The notes under the pieces are model-generated. The model made no database searches. It was given only the letters and a program-made list of their open reading frames with translations, and was not told the origin of the DNA. Both the position numbers and the translations under genes were made by a program. Below are positions 1-10,839 of a DNA stretch of 64,000 nucleotides, piece by piece. The stretch comes from Hansfordia pulvinata (taxonomy: Eukaryota > Ascomycota > Sordariomycetes > Xylariales). The DNA lies in contig BJKQ01000008.1 in NCBI GenBank assembly GCA_006538405.1, positions 1,488,001 to 1,552,000 on the forward strand, read 5' to 3'. Position 1 is the stretch's first letter; each line of letters starts with the position of its first letter.

Positions 1-1597
1 CAGATAGTCATCGCTTTCCAGGATAGCGAGGCCTTTGACAGCGGTCTGCTCTCCGAGTTGATCTCCCTGATAAGGCAAGCATTTCCAAAAACGTTGGCCC
101 CCGATGGGCTGCTTCCCTAGGCTAACAGGTGTTCAGCCACTGGCTCGACCGTATTCCCTTCACTTTGCTCTTTGGCGTGGCCACCTCGGTGGACCTGTTC
201 CAGGCGCGCATGCTCAAATCGACATGCCAGCTTCTCTATGGTGACCAGTTTGACGTCGAGCAGTCGACTTCTATAATCAAGAAGATCTTCAAGACCGCCG
301 TCATGCACAACGACACACCCCTTCAGCTTGGTGCGACTCTCTTAAACAGCCTCCTCGAGCGCCAAGAGGATCAAGTCAGCAGCATTCCGCTATTCGTGAG
401 CTCGTTAAAGGTTTGATTCGCTGCACTTCCTATTTCTGCAGCCACCACTAACAGATGACAGTATGCCTATATGTGCCACTTCTACGCCAATCCTCTCTCA
501 GTACTTCTGTCGGAGAGTGTCGATCACACGATGCAGCAGCCCGAGTCCGTCGAGATGGTCCGGTCTTTGCCGTCGTTCCGCAAATTCATCGAGGAGGCTA
601 TTGAAGCTGAGGACCACCAGCAAGCGCAACAATTGCTCCAAGATGACGGTACCTTGGCCGGGTTTGTCCGAGAACAGTTGGCGAGTGCACGTCACTGGAA
701 GACCAACCTGCTTCGTGTTTCGAGCATCGTGGATTCGCTAAAACCCGGTCTCACGGACCTCTACTTGGAAGCCCTATCAACCGGTGTTGACCTGGACTCG
801 CACAACAAAGAGCTTGTCACGACGATTCAGCAGAAGGGGCCGAGTGAAACCATTTCACTTCTCAAGGCCATTCTGGACATCATCGAGGGTGGCAACACAA
901 GCCTCGGGGTTGATGATTGGGCTGAGGACGGTGTCGAGTCTCTCACAGTTCTCTCTGGGATTCTCGCGGACATGAAGCAGCTGCAGTCCCAAGCCGACGA
1001 AGACGGCCACACTCTGCGCAGCAAGTACAGCGGAAAGAACAGGGTGCTCAGAACCACCATAATTGCCCAGAAAGTCCAACTCAGCCACGACACGGCTGCT
1101 TTGACCGATGCAGACAAGACGTATACAGGGCTGGTCGATAAGTTTGTCGATCATCTGAGACTCATTCTACATTGCCAAAGTGTAGAGGAGATTCCGTTGC
1201 ACGAGATCTGGCTCTATGACTCGCGATCGCCCTCGAGGGATGTCTTTACCCCACGACCGCGGCCAGTCCTAGAACGAGCTCTCTCGCGTCCCACGACTAT
1301 CTCGGCTGCGCCTGCTGCAAGACGGCCGAGGATACTATCATGCCAACGTTCCCCGCGACGGCCATCTTGTACCAGCTCTACCTCGAGACTGGATCCCTAA
1401 TCAATGTGGCCGATTTGTGGTCGGCATTCTACGCGACCCTGGGGGGCGACGACGCCGAGGAGGGCGACGACTCCCGTGAAAGAACTGCGTTAGTCTTGTT
1501 CTATCGAGCAATGGCAGAGCTGAGAAGCATGGGCTTTGTGAAACCAACTAGAAAGAAGGCAGATCACATCGCCAAGCTTGCTTGGAAAGGTCTTTGA
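1..1597 (+). CDS. ORC3: Origin recognition complex subunit 3 (ORC3), 5'-partial, with an apparent one-base frameshift
   Basis: ORC3 is part of the six-subunit complex that marks replication origins and loads the MCM helicase in the nucleus. The visible part has the ORC3 N-terminal core, including the HWLDRIPF and LLFGVATSV stretches, and the conserved C-terminus around ATAILYQLYLETGSLINV, ending in KKADHIAKLAWKGL. The gene begins upstream of the window. Exons are <1-74, 137-410 and 462-1597. The first intron has a GC donor (75-76); splicing it to the AG at 135-136 creates the Ser codon that precedes HWLDRIPF. The second intron (411-461) is GT-AG. The reading frame breaks at the CCC run at 1290-1292: the family-typical sequence after ERALSRP resumes in the next frame, so one base is missing relative to an intact gene. 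This may be a sequence error or a real lesion. The family call is sure; gene integrity is not. Confidence 0.9.
75..136 (+). other. GC-AG intron in ORC3
   Basis: The donor reads AG|GCAAGC, the usual context of GC-type donors. A GCTAAC branch site lies at 121-126 and the acceptor AG at 135-136. The nearer AG at 127-128 would put the next exon out of frame, whereas 135-136 joins AG+C to give Ser and restores the conserved SHWLDRIPF context. Phase 2, 62 nt. Confidence 0.75.
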
Positions 1598-3097
1598 GCG
1601 GATCGCGGTCGCCTTTTCCGTACCGAACTCGTACGCCTGGCGCTGTGCCCGGAGCTGTCAGGCTGTTCCGGGCCACGTACGCCCGACATCCGACATGCAA
1701 GCAGCAGCAGCGCCAGCAGAGACTGGGTCATGATCATGAGATACAATTGGAGGTTACTGGCCATTCGCGGTGCATCGCGCGCTGTTTCGAGCTGCAGTCC
1801 TTTTGCATCTGTGGAGTCGATACTCTGAGCATTTTTCCAGCGAAGGAGAATTCTTTGACGGCAGAGCGGATAATATACAGAGTCGTTTGTTGGTAGCGGG
1901 GTTGTAGAATATAGCACAAAGGCGAGTGGGGCGGCTCCAGACCGCTCGCGACACTTTGAAAACGGAAGCCACTACAAAGGAGGGGACGACACCCCGGGGC
2001 TTGTTGATGTCTGCGAGAAAGGGAAGGGTGAAAGAGACAAGAGGCTGTATGGAGCCCGGGGCCGCCCAACAGACTGGCGACAGACTGGCGCATCCGGCTG
2101 GATTCGCCGCTCGCATTCACAAAACCGTCGATGCGGGACAAGAAGCAGCAAAGAGAATGGCAACACAATAGAGTTGGACTCGACTCGGCAAAAAGAATGG
2201 TCTATTCGCCGCGACAAGAAGTTGCGCAGACTCGATGCAACAAAGAGGCGCTTCGGTCACTCTAACTTAGTCTCTCAGAGGCACACGATCGCCGACGGGA
2301 TTCATAAATGGCGACGCCGCAACATTGTTCAAACTTACCTAGTCTCTTTAGACAACAAGCTTCGGATTTTGTGTCATCAGGCCATCTGGGGACAGAGGCA
2401 GTGCATTCTATCATCTTCTTCAATTTCTTCATTCCTTCTCGTGTCCCAAGCTTTCAGTCCCCACGGCCTGTTGCTCCAAACTTCTCCGACCCCGTCGTCG
2501 TCACCTGGCCTTCGAAAGAGACGAGAGCAGCTTCATGTGACTATCCCCACCCAACTTGGTCCAGAGTCTCGAAAGCAGGCCCCAAAGGTTCCGCACACGA
2601 ATACGGCGAGCTCGCCTCGAAGCCGGCTCTTCACGGCCACATCGTGGCCCAGCACGTCCGTAGAACGGCGAACAATAAAGCCTCCGGACAACACGCGAGC
2701 AGCATCACTGTTCAGGCAAGGAGACCTGTTCAGTGAACACGACAGGCCCTCAAAGGCTCCCTCGGCTCGAGTCTCCTTGTCCCACAGAGCCCTCGCGCTC
2801 GCGGGAAAGAAGCCCTTTTTCCATCATATTAAGAGTTGACAAAGGCCAAGCTGAACCATATATCACGAGAATCCCCTCGCCCTCTCGGTCGACAACGACA
2901 CGTTCCCGAGATCTTCCAAGACTCTTTTCCCGGCCGACAAGCACGATAATATATACTATAGTCATAGAGACACCACACCTCTCCGTCATCTCTCAGTACT
3001 GCTCGCTTCGTGGTCCCACTCGACCTAAAGCACGGCCAGAGGAGAAACATACAAGCACTCTTTACAGGCCCCAGTACAACACGGGCACGCTCATCCA
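1598..3097. other. Intergenic region, ORC3 3' end to the next + strand gene
   Basis: About 1.5 kb without a recognisable gene. Open frames here have no family resemblance and overlap on both strands. A TA-rich stretch (ATAATATATACTATA) at about 2946-2960 lies about 140 bases upstream of the next start codon and could be a core promoter element; that is inference only. Confidence 0.6.
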
Positions 3098-4090
3098 ATG
3101 GAGAGAAACCAAAACCGCACACGCCGGCCGCGCCGCGGCGGCCGCCGGGTGCACAACATGACGGTAAAGAACACCCAGCAGCTGCAGAAGGGGCAGCAAG
3201 CCCAGGTCCAGCAGCAGCAGCACCAACAGCAGCAGAAGCAGCTTCCACTGCCGCCGGCACCCATCATCGCCGCCCCCGCGGACACAAAGCCCAGCCTCAC
3301 CGACCGAGCCTCCAAGAGCACCAGCACCAGCACCAGCACCAGCACCAGAACACCCCTGACTCCCCCGAACCACTCCCCGGCCGCCTTCCAGGCCCCGGCC
3401 CCGGCGCTGACGGCGCGGCGTGCCGCCGCGGACCCGTCCTTCGCGGCCAAGCTGGCGCACATGGCCCTGCCCCTGATGCCGCTGGTGCGCATGCCCTCGG
3501 GCGGCGCCCCGGCCCAGTTCCCCACCAGCCTGCTGGCGTTCTGGCTGCTCACCGACGCCGACTGCGAGGCGCTGGCGCACTTTTACGGCCAGCGCACCCC
3601 GGGCCCCTGGAGCCGCGCGTACCCCTGCCCCGTGCTGCGGTCCTGGCGCTCCGACGCGCCCCTCGAGGCCAAGCGGAGGCGCATCGGCCGCTTCATCGGC
3701 CTCCGCGGGTGCGAGTCGCCCGTCGTCGAGGCTGCCCCCGCCCCTGCCCCCGCCCCCGCCCCCGCCGCTTCTTCTGCCGGCCCGCTGCCGACGTCAATCC
3801 CCCGCGGCGCCACCTGGAGAGGTGATGGCGGAGCCGGCGGAAGCGGCAGTCACCCGGGGGCTCATGCCGTGGCTGCCGCTGCTGCGGAAGTTGCTGCAGA
3901 GGGAACTGCGGCTGGGGAAGACGTCATGGCGGTCGACGGCGACGGTGCCATCGAAGCAATGCTCGACGACGACGGCTCTGTCGACATGATGGTCGTCCAG
4001 ACGGAGGAGGAGATCCTTGACGAGGCGCGACGCGCGCGCATGATCGAGGATGAGGAAGAGGTGTGGAGGCGTAAGTTTCAATGGTACTGA
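3098..4090 (+). CDS. Conserved fungal protein of unknown function
   Basis: A 330-residue protein without an intron. The N-terminal 60 residues are basic and Gln-rich (two poly-Q blocks), followed by a Ser-Thr dipeptide run. The only ordered-looking part is about residues 141-210 (FPTSLLAFWLLTDADCEALAHFY through GRFIGLRGCESP). I recognise this as a conserved block in many ascomycete proteins of unknown function, so the gene is probably real. After it comes an Ala-Pro repeat, then a Gly/Ala-rich linker, and an acidic C-terminus (EEEILDEARRARMIEDEEE). The start is the first ATG of the frame; a second Met at residue 21 is an alternative. A perfect GTAAGT donor sits just before the stop, so an alternative spliced C-terminus (acceptor near 4189) cannot be excluded. 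No enzymatic motif is visible and no function is proposed. Confidence 0.75.
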   Translation: MERNQNRTRRPRRGGRRVHNMTVKNTQQLQKGQQAQVQQQQHQQQQKQLPLPPAPIIAAPADTKPSLTDRASKSTSTSTSTSTRTPLTPPNHSPAAFQAPAPALTARRAAADPSFAAKLAHMALPLMPLVRMPSGGAPAQFPTSLLAFWLLTDADCEALAHFYGQRTPGPWSRAYPCPVLRSWRSDAPLEAKRRRIGRFIGLRGCESPVVEAAPAPAPAPAPAASSAGPLPTSIPRGATWRGDGGAGGSGSHPGAHAVAAAAAEVAAEGTAAGEDVMAVDGDGAIEAMLDDDGSVDMMVVQTEEEILDEARRARMIEDEEEVWRRKFQWY

Positions 4091-4516
4091 GGCTTTCGTT
4101 GACTGGTATGGAAATTGCCAGTCCGTATATATGCTGCTTGAGGGGAGAAAAGCCCATGTTTTGTACAAAAGCGCGCTTCCTCACAGGAACGCTGGATGTC
4201 TCTGGTATTGCTAGGCTGGCAAGCCACTATAGGAGTTCGGGATCTTTCTCATTTCACCATTGCTAGAGGATTATTGCAGACGGTCAAGGATGGCTGATGA
4301 GTTGAGTGGGCTCAAGCTTCTGCAGCTACGGCAGTAAATAAGATGCAAGGCTGAAATCGCCATGCCTGACTCACAAATGACAAGCACGCGAATACATCTC
4401 CAACGAAGCATGTCTCAGCGTGGAAAGGCGCCATAGAACAAGTCGTAATCTTGTTCTCTTCGTAGCTTGCGAAGCAGATTCTATCGCAACAGTTTTATCT
4501 TGCTCTTGTTCCTCGT
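4091..4516. other. Convergent intergenic region
   Basis: 426 bases between two genes that converge (3098-4090 on + and the PheRS gene on -). It should hold both 3' UTRs. No RNA gene or repeat is visible. Confidence 0.6.
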
Positions 4517-6098
4517 CTATTCCTTGTCTAGCCGCACCGCCGGGTTTTTCTCTATGAAGTTCAGGTCTACCTTGTGGCCCAGCAGCTCACGAATGTTGGA
4601 AATGCCGTACTTGATCATCGTCGGACGCTCCAGACTGAGGCCCCATCCGTAAACCCTCATGTCACTGGGAAGACCCATGGACTCCAGCATTTCAGGCCGG
4701 AACATGCCACTGTTGCCAATCTCGACCAGCTTGTTCAGACCCTTGTGGAAGCTGAAGATCTCCATGCTGGGCTCGGTGTAAGGGTTGTAAGCAGGCTTGA
4801 AACGCAGATCTTCGATGCCCATCTTTGTGAAGAAGATCTTCATGAACTCCATAAGACCACCAAGGGTCAGGTTGTAATCGGCAATGACACCTTCGACTTG
4901 GTGGAACTCGGCAAGATGCGTGGCATCGACAGTCTCATTGCGGAAGACCCGGTCAATGGAGAAGTAGCGAGCTGGAGGCGGGCGGCCGTCGGGGCCCTGC
5001 TTAGCCGCCAGCTTGTGCAGCATGGCGGTCGAGTTGGCGGTTGTGTGGGTGCGCAGGACTAGCCTCAGAGACTCATCTTCGGCCCAGGGGTACCTGTATC
5101 CAATGGAGCCGAACTTTCCTTGCTCGTGAACTTCTCGAACATTTTCCCAGTAGGTATTGTAGTCCTTCTTGTCGTCGGCGTTCTCTGCGTGCGGGCGATC
5201 CGCAACTTTGGGGTCGGAGATGTAGAAAGTGTCCTGCAGGTCACGCGCCGGGTGCTGCTGCGGGACGTAGAGGGCGTCGAAGTTCCAGAAACCGGACTCA
5301 ACAAAGCTGCTGGTGGGCATCTCCTCGAAGCCCATTTCGAAGAAGATCTGGCGGAACTCTTGACGAACCTTCATCAGGGGGTGAAGAGCACCGGCATTCT
5401 GGTCCTGACCACGAGCGTTGAAGTTGTAGGGCTTGAAGGTGGCCGTCTTCCAGGCGCCCGAAATGAGCATTTCCTCAGTCAGATCGGTCTCTTCCTTGAC
5501 AATTTCGAGAGCAAACTTTGGGCCCTTCTCAATCTTGAAGCTGATCACCTTCTGCATCTTGATGAGCTTGCGTTTCTTGAGATCGGCGATGACCTTGGAG
5601 TCGGGGTAGGTGCGGGTGTCCTGAATAGTCTGGAGCTGTTCGCGAGTGACGTCCTTGATCGATTCGGCCTACAATGTCTGTCAGAGTGTACCCTAAATGT
5701 TGTTCTTGTGCCGCGCGACGACATACAGAAGCGACGAGCTTGCCATCTTTGCTCTTGGAAATCCATTTCTCCTTGAAAGCCTTGCCCTGGCCCAGCTTCG
5801 TGACATTCTTGTCGCCAACCGCTTGCTCGAGATCGGCGACGGTCAGGCCGTCAACGGCCTTGGAAAGGGCATCAAAGACGCGGGCCTCGTGACTACCGTT
5901 CTGGGCGATCTGCAGGCCCTCAGGCTCGAGGACTGCCTCGTCGTTGTCGATCTGCTTGTACTCGACCATGGAGCGCGAGCTCAGGCGGTCAAGGGCGGCC
6001 TTGAGATCGGCGAACTTGGCTTGAGGAAAGGCATCGTTGGAGGCGAGGGGACTGGCCTTGTCGAGAGCGACGAGAATCTCGGAGGCGAGGTCGCCCAT
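4517..6098 (-). CDS. FRS2: Cytosolic phenylalanine--tRNA ligase alpha subunit
   Basis: This is the catalytic alpha subunit of the cytosolic (alpha-beta)2 phenylalanyl-tRNA synthetase, which charges tRNA-Phe. There are two exons, complement(5727-6098) and complement(4517-5668), with a 58-nt GT-AG intron in phase 0 (donor GTATGT, acceptor TAG). The product is 507 residues, close to the yeast protein. The N-terminal about 160 residues resemble the winged-helix tRNA-binding part of eukaryotic alpha subunits. Class II motifs are present: motif 2 at residues 364-383 (RVFRNETVDATHLAEFHQVE) and motif 3 at 465-473 (GWGLSLERP). The start is the ATG of MGDLASEILVALDKAS, which fits the family. It is divergent from the DUF1746 gene, with about 880 bases between the starts. 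No anomaly is seen. Confidence 0.96.
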
Positions 6099-6978
6099 TT
6101 TTGCAGCGGCGGGCGGCAGCGTTGGTGAGGGGCAGGCGGGGGAGCGGGACCCGGTTTGTGTCTGTTCACGATCCGTTGGGTAGGTTGTCGGCGCTTCTTG
6201 TCCGTGACAAATGGATTAGTGGGAGACGTGCCCGAGAATGCGGCGATTCAACTCGCCAGTCTCTGGTCGTGTGCTGGTCGTCGGCGCGGGTTGAGTCAGA
6301 GGGACAAAGTCGGCGGTGGGCGGAGGTTCGGCTACGGCTGGCCCAGCTGCTACTCGTACGCCAGCCAGCAGTTGCCCCTCCAAATTTTGGGAAGGGTAGG
6401 GGCAGCCTGCAGGTGGGGGTGGGCTGTTTCTGCCCGCCGTTTTTCGCATACGGGGGAATACCTGAAAACTGTGTTTTGCCGTCCGGGTAACGGTCTCGTC
6501 ATCGAAAACCGTATATAGGTATTTACCGACAATGGATGTACCTATCCCCCACGTCATATCATCCGAGATCCATGCCGACAACCGCACCAACCCAGCGTGC
6601 GCCGTAGCCTGTATGGGTACTTACACCCAGACCAAGTCTCCGACGTCGCATGAGCCATCACATGTACTCATACTTGCGATCGCACCTCGCGCCTGGATTC
6701 CAGCAGTCTGGGGCTGCATCTACTACCTCACAGGCTTTCATAGAAGCTGCTCATCAATTCCCGCGGTCATCAACACTTTGACAGTTGCCCCGTTCGCTGT
6801 CGTCTTCCGCCCCCCGCCCTTCTCGCCTTCTTGGCCTGTGCTCGAGCTGCCTGTATCTCGACGCCTGACGCCTCCCACACGACAGTGCTGCACAGCATGT
6901 GAGGCTACAGCCGAATCGCCTTGCATCCTGGCACCCCCGATCACGCCCTCTCCATCCATCCACAGATGAGGCGAAGAT
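6099..6978. promoter_or_regulatory. Shared divergent promoter region, FRS2 / DUF1746 gene
   Basis: 880 bases separate the two divergent start codons, so this interval must hold both promoters and 5' UTRs. I see no defined operator or TATA box that can be assigned with confidence. No gene is visible in it. Confidence 0.5.
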
Positions 6979-8327
6979 ATGAGCCATGCTCCTCACTCGA
7001 CGCGGCCGCCGCCTCTCTCCCTCTCCAACACGGCTGCCCTCCACGAAAACGATAGCGACACCGGCTCTGACACTGATCTCGACTTGCCGAACGGACGCGC
7101 CGCCAGCGCACAGCCCTCGCCCCCCTCGCCGTCGCACGCCCCCGCGACACCCCTGCAGCGGATTGCCTCTAACCATGAAGGCATCGACATTAGAACGAGG
7201 AGGAGACGAAAGCGACGGCAACGTCGCCCGCGTCTTTCCCAAGCCGCCAGAGACGGTCTGGCTAAGAAGCTGCAATTCTTGAGCCACCTCTCCTCTCGCC
7301 TGGATAGTCTCGTTTTTGCCGAACTGTGTGTTCTGTACTATATGGAGTATGCACTCAGCAGTGAATGAATATCTGCTCGTCTGTTGCATGTTGCTGACTC
7401 TTCGGCTCTCACAGCTGCTCCTTCTTCCGCCTCTTTCTCCGATGGGTCGCCCAGCAACTCTTCATCAGCCCCCGTTCTGACGACTCGCTCATCCTCGTCC
7501 CGAATTATCACGTTCCCGCGATTTTCGTACCCAACTTTTTGTGTATCCTCTTGCATCTTCTCTATGTCCCGCCTTTCGCCGGTGAGGCGTCGCGCGGCTA
7601 CTTGCATGGTGGTGTCATTGTCGACTTCATCGGCCAAACTCCTCCTTCTTCCCGCTTCACACTGCTGCTCCTTGACCTGCTTGTCTTCGTACTCCAAGCC
7701 CTCATGTTTACCGTCAATACCGAAAAGGAGCGCATACGCAAGATACTGAAACCCCCGCTATCGGCCTCGGCTGCGGCTGGTTTCGCCGCGACTGCGCGCG
7801 TCGCAGAAGACGGTCCAGCGGTTCCGGCACGAGAAAACGACGACTTCGGAAGAGATAGTGACATTGGCGACAGCGGCGACGACCTTACCGAGGGCTACAA
7901 TAACGGCCAGAACCACGATGCTGAGGAAAGGGGCGTATTACGCCACGCCCCCACAGTCGACGAGAATGGCGATATTGAGATGCAGCCAATGCTCAGGAGC
8001 AGTAACCGCAGACAGGACGATAGAGATCGGGCCGGAAGAGCGTCGGGCGAGCTGGAGCGCCTAGTAGACGTGTTGAGATCTGGCAATGCGGTCCTATCGA
8101 CGTTCCATATGAGACGCACCCTGCGTGCCGCCTGGCGGGAACAGGGGTCGGGATCCAGCTCAAGCGCAAGCGTCAGCACTATCGGCAGAACCGGTAGAAT
8201 CCCCGACGGCGCAACGGCACGCGCAATTCAGCGCGTGGGCTATAATGCCACCCTCGCAGCTCTGGCAGCCCACCGGCGCGCCAGGCTGGCGGGGCGGGAG
8301 ACCACGAACGGCGAGCAGCAACCTTGA
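6979..8327 (+). CDS. DUF1746 membrane protein, likely Dsc E3 ligase complex subunit 4
   Basis: Exons 6979-7346 and 7415-8327 encode 426 residues; the 68-nt intron is GT-AG (GTATGC donor, GCTGAC branch site, CACAG acceptor) in phase 2. The N-terminus is Ser/Pro-rich, with a basic run (RTRRRRKRRQRR) at about residues 72-83. Three hydrophobic segments follow: around VFAELCVLYYMDCSFF, VPNFLCILLHLLYVPPF, and FTLLLLDLLVFVLQALMFTV. The order and the GGVIVDFIGQTPPSS motif match the fungal DUF1746 family. In fission yeast a DUF1746 protein is Dsc4, part of the Golgi Dsc ubiquitin ligase that activates sterol-responsive SREBP. The remaining about 200 residues are hydrophilic and probably disordered. 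The domain call is firm; assignment to the Dsc complex rests on the family and is inferred. Confidence 0.85.
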
Positions 8328-8527
8328 TGACTGAAATGACGGCTTGACCCTGATCCGACGTAGATGCAGTCCGGGAGGTAATCTTAACAGAAGAATCCAT
8401 TTGAGAGAGGATTGCAATCAGAGCATCGAGACATTCGCACTGCTACTGCGAATGTGAAATGTGGCACTGGCATCCAGAGTTGGCCAACTTTTTGGACTTG
8501 GTTGTGATTCATCGGTAAAACAAAACG

Positions 8528-9766
8528 CTATGCTATCTTCCTACCCACGTTGCCAACGCCCGTCCCCTTCACCGAGACGAGTATGTCGTTCGTGGCGCCG
8601 TCGTCCTCGTCAATGTCTCGCAGGCCCCAGGTGCTAGCGCCGAAGCTGCGCAAGTCGCGGGCGAGGCGGACAGCTTCCTCGGAGCCAACGACGTCGCGAC
8701 CCAGGCGTAGACGGCCAACATCCTCGGCGCCCATGGCCATGAGGGTCAGGACTGAAGGGGCCGCGGCCGGGGCACAGCACCCGCCTCGACTTATAGCCTC
8801 GAGAAGCTGGTATGCGCAGCGCTTCCCCACGTCCTCGGGAACGACGCGCCCTTCGGGCGGCGCCGTGGCGTCGGCCGAGTACAGCACGCCCGCCGAGCTT
8901 GACTCAGCCACTAGGCTGAGCCCGAAACCGATGCCCATCCTCCGCTTGGCGCCCGTGCCGGCCTTGGCGCTGTCGTCGGGTACTAGGGGAGCCTGGTCGT
9001 ACTGGGCGGCGATGTGGATGTCGGACACGAGGGCGTTGAGGACCTCGCGGGCCGAGTGGATGATGCGGGCGTTGTTGGAGGCGGCGACGCCCGTAGCGAA
9101 GGCGACGCCGCGGATGCGGCGGATGCGGCCCGGGCTGCGATTCAGGTGCAAGGTGCGCGGCAGGCGGACCTGGGAGGCGAAGCGAAGCTCGACGGCGCCC
9201 GCGCCGCCCTGGCCTCGCGGTCCCGGGCAGGACCGCTGCAGAACGCGCAGCTCGATGCGGGCCGCGGGGACCCCGAACAGGTCGTAGAGCGGCAGGATGG
9301 CGGTGCGGAACGAGTCGACCGACAGGTCCCCCGCCGGCGTGGAGCTGGTGATGACGCCGGGCCCGGAGAAGCGCACGTTCATATGCGCCTTGGAGAAGGG
9401 CGCCAGCAGGCACAGTGGCAGAAGGAAGTAGGTTATGCCGCGGGTGCAGGCCGGGGGGAGGTGGTGCTCGATGCAGTCGCCGGACTCGGAGGAGGCACCA
9501 TGGCCTGGGGCGGCGCCGGTGATGAGGCCAGGCTGGTAGGTGATGGTAGTACCGGTGTAGGAGATCTGAGTGGCAGAGCCGTTGGTGACAGCCTCAAGCA
9601 GGCGCAGGAAGGAGACCTCGTGGGGCGCGAGGCCTGGATTCGTCGGGGAGGAGGAGCGAATCTTGGAGATATGGACGGGGTTGCCGGTCAGCGTCGATAG
9701 GACGAGCCGATGTGTGAAGGACTTGTGGCCCGTCAGGCGGACAAACTCGGGGCGCTGTTCCGACAT
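8528..9766 (-). CDS. RCL1: RNA 3'-terminal phosphate cyclase-like protein Rcl1 (18S rRNA processing)
   Basis: A single-exon gene for a 412-residue protein of the RNA 3'-terminal cyclase fold. Rcl1 is the nucleolar, non-cyclase member that works with the GTPase Bms1 in early pre-rRNA cleavage for the small ribosomal subunit. Family signs are the start LTGHKSFTHRLVLSTLTGNPVHI, where true cyclases have a different loop, then EVSFLRLLEAVTNGS, and RGVAFATGVAASNNARII in the middle. The C-terminal third contains the GIGFGLSLVAES stretch and ends in GTGVGNVGRKIA. Length fits Rcl1 (about 370-410). The start is the only sensible ATG. It is divergent from SEC66. I am sure of the Rcl1 subfamily because of the N-terminal signature, less of species-specific details. 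Confidence 0.93.
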   Translation of the reverse strand: MSEQRPEFVRLTGHKSFTHRLVLSTLTGNPVHISKIRSSSPTNPGLAPHEVSFLRLLEAVTNGSATQISYTGTTITYQPGLITGAAPGHGASSESGDCIEHHLPPACTRGITYFLLPLCLLAPFSKAHMNVRFSGPGVITSSTPAGDLSVDSFRTAILPLYDLFGVPAARIELRVLQRSCPGPRGQGGAGAVELRFASQVRLPRTLHLNRSPGRIRRIRGVAFATGVAASNNARIIHSAREVLNALVSDIHIAAQYDQAPLVPDDSAKAGTGAKRRMGIGFGLSLVAESSSAGVLYSADATAPPEGRVVPEDVGKRCAYQLLEAISRGGCCAPAAAPSVLTLMAMGAEDVGRLRLGRDVVGSEEAVRLARDLRSFGASTWGLRDIDEDDGATNDILVSVKGTGVGNVGRKIA

Positions 9767-10839
9767 GACTGGCGATGAATCGGGGCCGAGGCCGAGGCCT
9801 GGCGGTACCTGAATTCGGGTGGGAGGGCGCGCGCAGTCCCGTCGGTGGGATTGGTGTTGGCGGAGGGGTGGCCTCGATCGTGTAAGATCAGTGGTTTGGG
9901 CGCAGCTTGTCGGAGGGCAGGTGCCAGATGATTGGACTGTCGCTTATGGTGGGCGATAAGCCTGGATTTGTGTCGCGAGGCCGGCAATTTTTCAATGCCT
10001 TGCAGAATGTCCAATGTGCAGCAGAGTATGTGATGTCGCGAAGCACTCTCGAGGTGGCGGGACGGTGTGTCGTCTGAACGAGGGTCGACGAGGGATGCGA
10101 ACGGCAGAATATGAAAATTTAGGCGGGCAGCTCTTCTCGGATAAGATCGACACATGCGACAACGCCGGGTACAGTCTTTTTAGCTGAGGCTGCACGTTGC
10201 TTGCACTAGAAATCGTATTCGTACACTGGGAGCCGGACGGCTCGAAGATCCGTATGGGCAACCGAATCTTGCGACTGAATTGCCGTTTTAAACTGTAAAG
10301 GAGAACAAGTACAGTCAGCAAGCACCACCCCGTTCGTTACCTTGCAGGTCAGCGCGGGACACGCGTGGACGGTACCCGAAATAGCCTTAGCCCACCGACC
10401 GTAAAGGGAACATCTGTCATGATCGGCTGGGATGGGTATTCCACTGTATTTTATTATTAGCAGTGCTTGAGGCGGCGGCAGCTAATGCTACACGTATCTG
10501 GATCTCTACATGTAGGAATCGCTTCGACTCCACGGCCGCATTGCGCACCCATTTCCCAACCACTGTGTTCAGTCCGCTCCCTCCTCGCCTCGTCACACCA
10601 CCGCGTGCCAGAAACAACGAAACATCACGCGCACTTGCCGCTGTTCCTCATCCCTTCTTTCATCCTCTCGCTCAGCCCACAACGCCAAACGCTCTCGTGT
10701 CCTCGACTCCATCGCTGTCGCCGCCGCCGCCGCCGCCGCCTCCGCAGAGCCTCAGCATACGCGCTGATCTGATTACGCTGGAGGACAGAAGGCAGGATCA
10801 TCTCGGTGCTTGAGGTCTGGCGAACACATCACACGCATC
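9767..10839. promoter_or_regulatory. Shared divergent promoter region, RCL1 / SEC66
   Basis: 1,073 bases between two divergent starts. It contains a (CCG)n tract at about 10721-10743 in the presumed 5' UTR of SEC66 and pyrimidine-rich stretches around 10560-10700. No gene is recognisable. Confidence 0.5.

Noticed and set aside
1285..1300. Programmed ribosomal frameshifting in ORC3
   Set aside because: No X-XXY-YYZ slippery heptamer is present, and the same kind of C loss occurs in two unrelated genes nearby.
2174..2839. A 221-codon + frame upstream of the conserved protein at 3098
   Set aside because: No domain or family resemblance; it lies where a promoter and 5' UTR are expected.
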